57,568 bases of DNA, taken from contig JBFLYC010000021.1 of assembly GCA_040756735.1 (NCBI GenBank), positions 1 through 57,568 on the forward strand, given 5' to 3'. The translations under genes and the position numbers were made by a program. This stretch comes from JBFLYC01 sp040756735 (GTDB lineage: Bacteria > Bacillota > DSM-16504 > Desulfitibacterales > Desulfitibacteraceae). The notes under the pieces were generated by a model. The model was given only the letters and a program-made list of their open reading frames with translations. It ran no database searches and was not told the DNA's origin. Shown here piece by piece: positions 51,318 to 57,568 of the stretch. Within the stretch, counting starts at the first letter, position 1; the number at the start of each line of letters is the position of its first letter.

Positions 51318-52208
51318 GTGGAAATACAAAACATCCGGGAAATAAACCAAGGTTTTATTGAAACACCTTTTTTAAAAAACCTGATTAAGAGAATGATGCT
51401 TTATTTGCATGCGGGATTCCCTGTACATTTAAGAGGACCGGCTGGAACAGGAAAAACCTCATTAGCTTTTCAGCTTGCCAAACAATTAAAGCAGCCGTTT
51501 ATGCTGGTTTTTGGAAGTGATAACCTCGATATGTTTGATCTTATTGGTGGTAGGGTAGGCTTTAAGCAAAAAACAGTTGTAGATAAATACGTCCGGTTTG
51601 TGGAAAAACGTGAAGAACACTTTCAGGAGGAATGGATTGAAGAAAGAATAGTTACAGCATGTAAAAACGGATATACCTTGATCTATGATGAGTTTACTCG
51701 TTCAAAACCTGAAATAAATAACAGCTTACTGTCCATTCTTGAAGAGAGAATTGTTGAAGTTCCTAGTCAAGAGAGTACAAAGTTTATGAAGGTACATCCT
51801 AATTTTAAAGCAATTTTTACAAGTAACCCTGTAGAGTATGCGGGAGTTCATAAAATGCAAGATGCCCTTTTAGAAAGGATGATCACTGTCAACCTGTTGA
51901 ACATGGATTATCAAACAAAAGTAAGCATCACCGCTGCAAGATCTGGAGTTAGTTTAAGCGAGGCAGAACAAATAGTTAGTATGATTGAAGCTCTGCGAAA
52001 CAACATGCATGAAAAAAGCCGCCCGTCCATTCGCGGCAGCATAATGATAGCTCAAGTGGCAAAACAAAATAATATTCCAATCGATTTTTCTAATCAAATT
52101 TTCATGGAAATATGCAGTGATATATTAAATATAGAATTTCAAGAACACTACTCTAGTCAAAAGGTAAAAAAGCTAGTTTATGAGGCCTTACCCAGTGTTG
52201 AAAGGTAG
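51318..52208 (+). CDS. gvpN: Gas vesicle AAA+ ATPase GvpN
   Basis: GvpN is a MoxR-type AAA+ ATPase that helps vesicles grow. The 296-residue product has Walker A GPAGTGKT (40-47), Walker B TLIYDEFTRS, and sensor 1 FKAIFTSNPVEYAGVHKMQDALLERM. GTG 51318 follows AAAGGAGG. It is the last gene before the strong terminator at 52240, closing the main gvp operon. With the CDC48-type protein the cluster encodes two unrelated AAA+ machines. Confidence 0.96.
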   Translation: MEIQNIREINQGFIETPFLKNLIKRMMLYLHAGFPVHLRGPAGTGKTSLAFQLAKQLKQPFMLVFGSDNLDMFDLIGGRVGFKQKTVVDKYVRFVEKREEHFQEEWIEERIVTACKNGYTLIYDEFTRSKPEINNSLLSILEERIVEVPSQESTKFMKVHPNFKAIFTSNPVEYAGVHKMQDALLERMITVNLLNMDYQTKVSITAARSGVSLSEAEQIVSMIEALRNNMHEKSRPSIRGSIMIAQVAKQNNIPIDFSNQIFMEICSDILNIEFQEHYSSQKVKKLVYEALPSVER

Positions 52209-52239
52209 AAAAAAGCTGTAAATACTATTAGCTAAAGCC

Positions 52240-52278
52240 AATATTAAAACCAATACACTTAGTATTGGTTTTAATATT
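52240..52278 (+). terminator. Terminator of the gas-vesicle operon
   Basis: AATATTAAAACCAATA (52240-52255) and its exact complement (52263-52278) enclose a 7-base loop; the right arm ends TTTTAATATTTAA. Confidence 0.9.
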
Positions 52279-52458
52279 TAACTCTACTCCTCATCTGGCA
52301 ATAATGGTAATAATAGGTAACACATATAAAGTGATGTCATATAATATAGTAATAGGCATAATACTAGGCAAGGAAAAGGAATAAACTTCACACAGGGAGT
52401 AAAAAGTCTAACATCCCACTATCCACATCTAACTGTTTAGGAATGTCAAACAAGGAAA

Positions 52459-52550
52459 GGGGACACACCTCAAATAATGTCAGAGGACACACCTCTTTCA
52501 GATGAATGTCCCCAATATTAGGAATGTCCCCAATTTAGGGAATGTCTCCA
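52459..52550. repeat. Dispersed GGGGACA repeat, cluster D (multiple partial copies)
   Basis: GGGGACACACCTC (52459-52471), a second AGAGGACACACCTCTTTCA (52482-52500), then GATGAATGTCCCCAA and two further AATGTC(C/T)CCA copies to 52550. It is a decayed or expanded form of the hairpin at 34 kb, 60-100 bases before the second gvpA-like gene. Confidence 0.75.
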
Positions 52551-52576
52551 TTTTTATATATGAAGGAGGGATTAAA

Positions 52577-52792
52577 ATGAACACCTATGATTATCCTGAA
52601 TTTTCAAGCCATAGCTATCCTGAGGCATCCAAAATTCCTGGCATTGGCGGATCAATACACTTACTTGAAAGAGGAATCGTTACTTGCAGTTCCACCACAG
52701 TATCTCTTCTTGGTATTGAAGTATTAGGTATTCGTCAGCTTAAAATTGTAACCACTTTAGATACGTGGCTCAGTTGCGCAGGTTTATTCTAG
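52577..52792 (+). CDS. Diverged GvpA-like protein (second copy)
   Basis: The 71-residue protein matches GvpA from its middle on: LLERGIVTCSSTTVSLLGIE and VLGIRQLKIVTTLDTWLSCA correspond to LDKGIVIDLYAIVSLVGIEL and its continuation. The amphipathic N-terminal helix (SSSLAEVLDRVLD) is replaced by a Tyr/Ser/Pro-rich tail (TYDYPEFSSHSYPEASK), and the conserved EAR/ASVET positions are changed (RQL, TTLDT). ATG 52577 follows GGAGGG, a strong site. It lies outside the main gvp operon, behind a terminator and repeat cluster, with its own terminator-like hairpin. Confidence 0.8.
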   Translation: MNTYDYPEFSSHSYPEASKIPGIGGSIHLLERGIVTCSSTTVSLLGIEVLGIRQLKIVTTLDTWLSCAGLF

Positions 52793-52804
52793 TTAGAATC
52801 TTAC

Positions 52805-52838
52805 GACAACCGCCTTTGATCAATAAAAGGCGGTTGTC
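52805..52838 (+). terminator. Stem-loop after the second gvpA-like gene
   Basis: GACAACCGCCTTT (52805-52817) pairs perfectly with AAAGGCGGTTGTC (52826-52838) around an 8-base loop. No T-tract follows. Confidence 0.7.
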
Positions 52839-52872
52839 GCCATTTAACCAACAAAATTGCTAATCTCACCAA

Positions 52873-53304
52873 CTAACCCTGTTTCAAAAAAATCAATTCC
52901 TTCACATTATCCAGCACTGCTTCTGTATGTACCGGTATCATCAACCACTTAGTACCGTTTAAGGGCCTAGCCAATCTAATGATTTCGAGTATCTCGGGGT
53001 CAAATTCACCTAACATGGCCTCAATCACAGGCAACAGATCAAGTTTGATCACAATAAGCGCAACAAAACCGTCCCTCTCCGGATAGAGCGTGCATATTGA
53101 CTTGCCAGATTTCTGATATTTCACATTCCATCCAGGTTTTCCAGAACACTTGCTGTATGTTATCTTTGGTACTGCCTTGTAGTTTTGCTGGATAAAAGAG
53201 TTCATTTCCTGCCACAAATCCCTGGCAGGCATGGCAACATAATCACTTATCTCATTATAGGTGGGAGTATAACTTCCACCCAAAATCAAATCATCTTCTA
53301 CCAT
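52873..53304 (-). CDS. DUF3788 family protein
   Basis: The 143-residue protein contains YVAMPARDLWQEMNSFIQQN, ITYSKCSGKPGWNVKYQKSG and KSICTLYPERDGFVALIVI, the DUF3788 pattern. The family often sits next to AraC-type or GyrI-like genes, and here a GyrI-like fragment lies 30 bases upstream on the same strand. No function is established. ATG 53304 follows AGGGGTGG; a TTG at 53322 precedes it. Codon use and GC are like the neighbours. Confidence 0.82.
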   Translation of the reverse strand: MVEDDLILGGSYTPTYNEISDYVAMPARDLWQEMNSFIQQNYKAVPKITYSKCSGKPGWNVKYQKSGKSICTLYPERDGFVALIVIKLDLLPVIEAMLGEFDPEILEIIRLARPLNGTKWLMIPVHTEAVLDNVKELIFLKQG

Positions 53305-53334
53305 TTGACCACCCCTTATCAAAGGGTTTTTCTT

Positions 53335-53525
53335 TTATTTTAATGGGAATACAATCTTTGTCAACACTAACCTTTCCGGCACTTGATCAGGTGAGTTGTA
53401 ATAAAACTCATATGCGACTCCTGTGGGTGTATAGCCATGTTCATTGATCCACTGCATCATTGCATTGCAAACAGGCTCCATTGCGCCATTAATGTTGATG
53501 TTAATGGCATCCCTATTTGCATGGC
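53335..53525 (-). pseudogene. 3' fragment of a GyrI-like/AraC effector-binding domain gene
   Basis: The minus frame that ends at TAA 53335 reads AMEPVCNAMMQWINEHGYTP, then GVAYEFYYNSPDQVPERLVL, then TKIVFPLK, a typical C-terminus of GyrI-like small-molecule-binding domains. Upstream it meets an in-frame TAG and then runs into the transposase remnant on the other strand, so the 5' two-thirds of the gene is lost. Insertion of the element at about 53,530 probably broke it. Confidence 0.75.
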
Positions 53526-53529
53526 TGGC

Positions 53530-53937
53530 TTTCTAATGGTTAATTGGGGGTTCCAAAATGATCGTTATAGAATTAAATGGCGTTGCCCCCTTGTCCTTGG
53601 AAAGGTAGAAGCTTGTTCTTGTAAGGATATATGCTCGCCTTCTCCTTATTGGTAGAACTGTTTACACTAAACCTTCATGGGATTTACGTATTTTTACTCC
53701 TGTTCCTCGTGGTAGTGATGAGTGGAAACAGGAAATGAAAAATCGTACTTCTGTTGAGCGTGTCAACAAAAGAGTTCTTGTTGATTATGGTTTGGAAAAG
53801 GCACGGGCAGGGGTAAAAAACGCCTGAACTTTTGGACTACTATCCATTCCATCAACATCCACCTTGATGCTAGGCTTAAAATGTCTAATTTCAATTTCGT
53901 TTCAATCCTTGAAGATTTAGTTCAAAGGGCTGCCTAG
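53530..53937 (+). pseudogene. 3' fragment of a DDE transposase, frameshifted
   Basis: Three frames carry one broken transposase C-terminus: first RYRIKWRCPLVLGKVEACSC and KDICSPSPY, then, after a shift near 53,650, GRTVYTKPSWDLRIFTPVPR and NRTSVERVNKRVLVDYGLEK, and after another shift near 53,815, RLNFWTTIHSINIHLDARLK to a TAG at 53935. The Cys pair and the RTSVERVN block are typical of DDE elements of the IS4/IS1182-like groups. The 5' part and any inverted repeats are missing, so it is an inactive relic. Confidence 0.82.
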
Positions 53938-54090
53938 TTTTATATTAGTGGCCTGTTTGCATGTTTTTTAAAGCCTATTTTGCTTAGCTTATTTTGTTAT
54001 GCTCTTTTTGAACGCACTCTTCTTATTTACCATCAATCAACAACTGTCTCTTTGAATATCACCTCATTTTCCGCTAGCAAACGTGTTCGT

Positions 54091-54189
54091 CTAACTACTG
54101 GAAATTAGTTTCCGAGATTGCTCTAAAACTGCTGTGGTTCCTGCAGCTCCAATAAGAAACTGCCTTCTGGTTATCTTTTTCTTTTCCAT
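54091..54189 (-). pseudogene. N-terminal fragment of a Tat-exported protein
   Basis: ATG 54189 behind GAGG opens a frame with EKKKITRRQFLIGAAGTTAV, a complete twin-arginine signal sequence, which ends after 32 codons at TAG 54091. The mature part is missing, and an old transposase fragment lies beyond. Tat signals of this type start Fe-S or molybdenum oxidoreductases and reductive dehalogenases, but the enzyme cannot be named. MarR-type operators upstream suggest the lost gene was controlled by the marR gene next door. Confidence 0.7.
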
Positions 54190-54300
54190 ATCAATAATAC
54201 CTCTATATGATTGATTACATATTATTATTTGTCGCCTTGTTTCTTGTTAAAAGCCCTTTTATTTAATCTTGGTTCTTTAAATAATGGTTTTGCTAAGCTG

Positions 54301-54316
54301 TGTAATATATTACATA
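54301..54316. promoter_or_regulatory. Palindromic operator between marR and the Tat-gene fragment
   Basis: TGTAATATATTACA (54301-54314) is a perfect 14-bp palindrome. The run TAATATATTACATA (54303-54316) recurs exactly at 54832-54845 in front of marR, which marks it as a likely MarR site. Confidence 0.6.
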
Positions 54317-54339
54317 ATTTTAGAAAAATATTAAATATT

Positions 54340-54786
54340 TTACTGCTTCTTTCCCCAATTATCTATTCGATTAAATAATTTCTTGAAACCATTACATATT
54401 GCATTAACTTCACTTTCATTTAAGTCTTGAAATAGTTCCTTAATGAAACGTTCACCTTCCTTCTCTCTGGCTTTCCAGTATAAGCGGCTTTTATCCGTTA
54501 ATTTAAGTCTTAGTATTCTTCCATCTTGTTCATCTTTCTCAAATTTTAAAAAGTCTTTCTGCTGAAGCTTTAGGGCTAGCTGCTTTACATTTTGGTGAGA
54601 GCTGCCCATAAGTTCAGCAACTTCCCCAAGGGTTGGAGGATTGTCATGGAACTGTAAAATCAATACAGTTAAAAACCATTGTCTCAAGGTCATACCATCG
54701 CTACCAAGAAACTGGTCTCCAATTACCTGCAGTCTATTTGATAAAAGAAAGATGCTGGCAAAAATAAATTTCTCTTTATTTAACAT
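54340..54786 (-). CDS. MarR family transcriptional regulator
   Basis: The 148-residue winged-helix protein has the MarR core: LTVLILQFHDNPPTLGEVAE, the recognition helix MGSSHQNVKQLALKLQQKDF and the wing FEKDEQDGRILRLKLTDKSR. MarR dimers repress nearby genes and let go when a small ligand binds. ATG 54786 lies after GGGAG. Three AT-rich palindromic sites, two before the gene and one after it, suggest autoregulation and control of the adjacent, now broken Tat-signal gene. Confidence 0.92.
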   Translation of the reverse strand: MLNKEKFIFASIFLLSNRLQVIGDQFLGSDGMTLRQWFLTVLILQFHDNPPTLGEVAELMGSSHQNVKQLALKLQQKDFLKFEKDEQDGRILRLKLTDKSRLYWKAREKEGERFIKELFQDLNESEVNAICNGFKKLFNRIDNWGKKQ

Positions 54787-54811
54787 TGTATTAACTCCCT
54801 GCTCAACTATA

Positions 54812-54845
54812 TAATATGTTACCTATATATATAATATATTACATA
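54812..54845. promoter_or_regulatory. Two operator copies upstream of marR
   Basis: TAATATGTTACCTA (54812-54825) and TAATATATTACATA (54832-54845) lie 20 bases apart, two helical turns. They overlap the expected promoter of marR. Confidence 0.6.
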
Positions 54846-55005
54846 GTTTTTCATTTGTCAATCCACTTTCCTGACTTTATCAATTAAAATTCCAAGAGGG
54901 AAGCAGAGGGACGGGGTAATCTTGACCTTGGTTGTGGATTCCCTTATGTAATCATCATGGGTACTGGACAATACAAAGAAGCCCTTTTCCTCATATGTTT
55001 GGTTA

Positions 55006-55413
55006 TTAATTGTGATGCTGCTTTTGCTTGAAACTGAAGCTATAGCGCCCAGGCCTTTTACTCCCGCACTTTGAACAAAATGCAGAGTCTTCAGACATCC
55101 TATTGCCACACTTACATATCCATCCTGTTAAAGATGCCTGTTGTGGTGTCTGAAGCTGCTGAGGCGAAACCTGTTGCCCGGGCATAACCCCCATGGCTCC
55201 TGCAGCATTCATACCCATTGCCATTCCTGCAAAACCGAGCATGGCTCCTCCCTCATTTGATCCAGCGGCTTCTAAACCTGATGCCACTTTGGCTGTCATG
55301 CGAGCAGCTCTCGCAGTTGGATCAAAAAGTATAGAATCATTAGCATACTTGTTAAGGAGTTTGTCGGTATTTTCATCAAAGGAAATTCCGGCAATACCTA
55401 CACTATGCCAATC
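55006..55413 (-). pseudogene. 3' fragment of an SPFH/zinc-ribbon (YdjI-like virion-core) protein gene
   Basis: The frame reads SFDENTDKLLNKYANDSILF, then ARMTAKVASGLEAAGSNEGG, a Gly/Met/Ala-rich stretch, and a zinc ribbon WICKCGNRMSEDSAFCSKCG. This is the C-terminus of YdjI-like SPFH proteins. An in-frame TGA lies at 55414, and the SPFH domain that should come before it is absent, so the gene is truncated. A second overlapping frame stays open to 54858 (NNQTYEEKGFFVLSSTHDDY), which may be the remains of a joined protein. Confidence 0.75.
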
Positions 55414-55424
55414 TCAAAAGTAAA

Positions 55425-55446
55425 ATCCCGCAATCAATTGCGGGAT
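55425..55446 (-). terminator. Terminator of the M20 peptidase gene
   Basis: ATCCCGCAA (55425-55433), loop TCAA, TTGCGGGAT (55438-55446); on the minus strand it is followed by TTTTACTTTTG. Confidence 0.85.
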
Positions 55447-55496
55447 AAATCTTGTTAGATGCGATTTCAAGTTTTCCGCTGTTTTTTTCCTCTGGT

Positions 55497-56759
55497 TTAT
55501 ACTGTCTGGCACCATTCCAGGATAGTATGGGCCAAGATTTTCGTACTCTCAATTAAATCATCTATGTTGACCCACTCGTTATTGGCATGCATCTGCTCTG
55601 TCATGCCTGGACCAAAAATAACTGTAGGGGTATTACCATAGCTGTTTGTGAAACGAATGTCGGCTGCTCCCTCACGACCAGTTATAACAGGTTCTTTTCC
55701 CATGACCTTAATAAAATTCTGTCTGAGGGTTTGAACTATTGGGCTGTCCACAGGAATCTCTGATGGTTCAGCGAAGTATCCGGTAAAGATGACTTCCGGG
55801 GGATGCTCTTTCATCCAGGGATCACTGGCAACCTTCTCGCGAATGAACTCGACAAATTCTGCCTTGACAACGTCCGAATCCTCTCCTGGAAGTGTAGCCA
55901 TAGAACCTTTGAGTAAGCAGCTATCCGGGAAGGCGCTGTGATAAGAGCCGCTTTCGAATACTCCCACCATGCAGGGGATAGCACTGCGAATGTCAGGATA
56001 CAAGGGATGGCTCAGCCGTTCAACCCTTAAACGTTCGAAGTCGGCAACAGCCTGGGTAACCAAGTAACCTTTATCGATGGCGTTCACCCCTTCCCATCTT
56101 CGCTGGATACCTGCAGCCATACCTTTGACCTTGATCTCAAACCAAATACGACCTATCGAGCCTGGCTGGACCCGCATACTTGAAGTTTCACAGCAAATCC
56201 CGCCATCAGCCTTGTATCCTTTCATCACACAAGCCAGGGTGCCATTGCCAGAGAGTTCTTCGTCCACCGTATATTCAAGAATGACGTCCCCCTTCAACCG
56301 GATACCTGATTCTAAAATAGCCTTTACAGCCATAGTCATGGCTGTAAGGCCTGACTTCATGTCAGAAGCCCCTCGTCCATAGAGACGCCCGTCCACAATA
56401 TCACCGGACCAGCTGCCATACTGCCAGCTTTCCTGTGCACCTGCCGGAATTACGTCCACATGTCCATTAAAGAGTAGAGACTTTCCTCCCCCTGCGCCCT
56501 TAAGGATTCCCACTACGTTAGGCCGGCCTTCATATCCGCGTGAGACTTCCACAAAAGCAGGGTGTTGCTGCAATTCCTCCAGTAATGGTTCAAAAACATC
56601 AACTTCTAGACCCATTGCCTTCAGCTGATCAGCAATTAACTGCTGTATGGGCCCCTCATCTCCAGTTACACTCGGTACTCGAATCAAGTCCTGGAGAAAG
56701 CCAACGATGGTTGACCGGTTTTGTTCAATCCATTGGTTTATGCGTTGACTCTGGTCCAT
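55497..56759 (-). CDS. M20 family metallopeptidase (ArgE/DapE-like deacylase)
   Basis: The 420-residue zinc hydrolase has LLFNGHVDVIPAG (first zinc histidine and the catalytic Asp), YGRGASDMKSGLTAMTMA, the catalytic YTVDEELSGNGT and C-terminal zinc ligands in ITGREGAADIRFTNSYGNTP and MTEQMHANNEW. This fits the acetylornithine deacetylase/succinyl-diaminopimelate desuccinylase group, often N-acyl-amino-acid deacylases. It starts at ATG 56759 with GGAGGTGAGG upstream and is monocistronic. The substrate is unknown. Confidence 0.92.
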   Translation of the reverse strand: MDQSQRINQWIEQNRSTIVGFLQDLIRVPSVTGDEGPIQQLIADQLKAMGLEVDVFEPLLEELQQHPAFVEVSRGYEGRPNVVGILKGAGGGKSLLFNGHVDVIPAGAQESWQYGSWSGDIVDGRLYGRGASDMKSGLTAMTMAVKAILESGIRLKGDVILEYTVDEELSGNGTLACVMKGYKADGGICCETSSMRVQPGSIGRIWFEIKVKGMAAGIQRRWEGVNAIDKGYLVTQAVADFERLRVERLSHPLYPDIRSAIPCMVGVFESGSYHSAFPDSCLLKGSMATLPGEDSDVVKAEFVEFIREKVASDPWMKEHPPEVIFTGYFAEPSEIPVDSPIVQTLRQNFIKVMGKEPVITGREGAADIRFTNSYGNTPTVIFGPGMTEQMHANNEWVNIDDLIESTKILAHTILEWCQTV

Positions 56760-57046
56760 AGATTTGCCTCACCTCCAATCATATAACTCCGACGCCCAAA
56801 TAGATTGTAGTAGCAATCCCCTTCTAATACACTGGTTGATAATGGCACATCGGATAATTTGCACATAGACATCTCCCCTTTTAATTTATTTTCATGATAG
56901 TATTCTCGCTTAGTAAAGATCCCTTGACCACCTGATAAGTCGCTAAACAGCTTAACTTATGCATGATATGGACTATGTAAACCTTTCGCTAAAGAAACGA
57001 TTTATTCCTTGGTAGAATAGTATAATTTAATGTGGTGTAGTTTAGA

Positions 57047-57301
57047 TCATTGATACAGATCCCTTATTTCATCTTCTATCTGCAGGCTTTCCAGCTTCTG
57101 CAAAAAAATATCTTTTGTGAAGTTCTCCCTCTTTAATAAATTAGCTATGTCGTCTAGCTTCTCTAATTCTTCATTTGTTATATCTCTATTTTCCTTCACT
57201 AACGTTACAAAAAAACATTTAGAACTTGTCAAGTAGCAATAAGTCACGATAATGAACGAAATACTTAGAATTAGCAAGATATTTATGGTATTATGCTGCA
57301 T
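57047..57301 (-). CDS. Small membrane-anchored protein with SHOCT-like tail
   Basis: From ATG 57301 the 84-residue product has one hydrophobic segment (NILLILSISFIIVTYCYLTS) and a charged C-terminus (NEELEKLDDIANLLKRENFT, then DIFLQKLESL), similar to SHOCT-like oligomerisation motifs. The ribosome site (AAAGGA) is 12 bases away, rather far. The open frame continues upstream into the transposase leader, which argues for the inner start. The coding call is tentative. Confidence 0.4.
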   Translation of the reverse strand: MQHNTINILLILSISFIIVTYCYLTSSKCFFVTLVKENRDITNEELEKLDDIANLLKRENFTKDIFLQKLESLQIEDEIRDLYQ

Positions 57302-57375
57302 TTTTATAAAAAATCCTTTATAAAGAGATAACAGGGTAGTCCTTGCCCAAATCCCTACTATAAAGGAGTAATAAA

Positions 57376-57568
57376 ATGCGGGACAAGGATACCAAACTTT
57401 CCACATTTAATCAACTGTTTAAACCAATTTTCCAAAAAAGCTTTCAAGAAATTTTAAAGCGCCTGGGGGTTGATAAATACGTTAAAAAATTGTTTGCTCA
57501 TAAACTAGTCACACTTATGGCTTTTGCCCAACTTGAACAATTGTCAAGTTTGCGCGAAATCAGCAACA
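57376..57568 (+). mobile_element. IS4-type transposase, 5' end (runs off window)
   Basis: ATG 57376 behind AAGGAG starts RDKDTKLSTFNQLFKPIFQK and continues with VDKYVKKLFAHKLVTLMAFA and QLEQLSSLREISN to the end of the window, 64 codons. This is the DUF4372-type N-terminus common to IS4-family transposases of Firmicutes. The left inverted repeat should lie within about 57,310-57,360 but was not identified. Whether the element is intact cannot be seen. Confidence 0.85.

Noticed and set aside
53437..53655. 72-codon plus-strand ORF as an intact gene
   Set aside because: Its first part is antisense to the GyrI-like remnant and its end is one frame of the broken transposase.

Overview
The window looks like chromosomal DNA of an anaerobic, endospore-forming, low-GC Firmicute of the Clostridia (Peptococcaceae-like; the genus cannot be fixed from the sequence alone). 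The signs are a glycine reductase (grd) operon with a UGA-encoded selenocysteine, an alpha/beta small acid-soluble spore protein, YtrH/YtrI sporulation proteins beside dnaE, a GH18 spore-germination-type hydrolase, TRAP (mtrB), strong Shine-Dalgarno sites and many TTG/GTG starts. No prophage, CRISPR array or rRNA is visible.

1-11 kb: on the minus strand a promoter, a tandem glycine riboswitch and a terminator precede grdX-trxB-trxA-grdE-grdA (grdA runs off the left edge). Then come an MFS transporter with lipB, a TauE/SafE permease, a cis-prenyltransferase-like gene, a nitrilase, a 39-residue Cys-rich micro-ORF and a pair of membrane/coiled-coil genes, one a phosphodiester glycosidase. 11.4-15.2 kb: a Tat-exported, membrane-bound [NiFe] hydrogenase operon (small subunit, large subunit, cytochrome b, maturation protease), followed by an orphan minC.

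16-26 kb: oadA/pycB, then a tight operon dnaE-coaD-mtrB-DUF2007-pfkA-pyk, and divergent ytrH-ytrI. 26-38 kb: SASP, membrane protein, HD-GYP protein, tRNA-Pro(CGG), phosphodiesterase, D-amino-acid transaminase, trmL, DUF503, nth, GH18 hydrolase, lipid kinase, small proteins, hydrolase, cold-shock protein. 38-44 kb: methyltransferase, a Cys-rich surface/coat-like protein, an unknown beta-rich protein, three consecutive small proteins with an HMA-like fold but no metal-binding CxxC, a secreted CAP-domain protein and an unknown 448-residue protein.

44.5-52.8 kb: a gas-vesicle cluster: gvpA, gvpO, a GvpH/Hsp20-like gene, a CDC48-type double AAA ATPase, three gvpF/L genes, gvpG (frameshifted at a T6 run), two gvpJ/S-type genes, gvpK, gvpN and, beyond a terminator and a repeat cluster, a diverged second gvpA-like gene. 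52.8-57.6 kb is a decay zone: DUF3788, fragments of a GyrI-like gene, a transposase, a Tat-signal gene and an SPFH/zinc-ribbon gene around an intact marR with repeated operators, then an M20 peptidase and the start of an IS4-type transposase.

A dispersed hairpin repeat (GGGGACA...TGTCCCC) occurs in full or reduced form at four or more places. The most notable points are the gvpG frameshift, the CDC48 ATPase inside the gvp cluster, the HMA-like trio, the Cys-to-Asn change at a hydrogenase cluster ligand, and a TrxB that lacks the NADPH motif and carries a dead thioredoxin domain.
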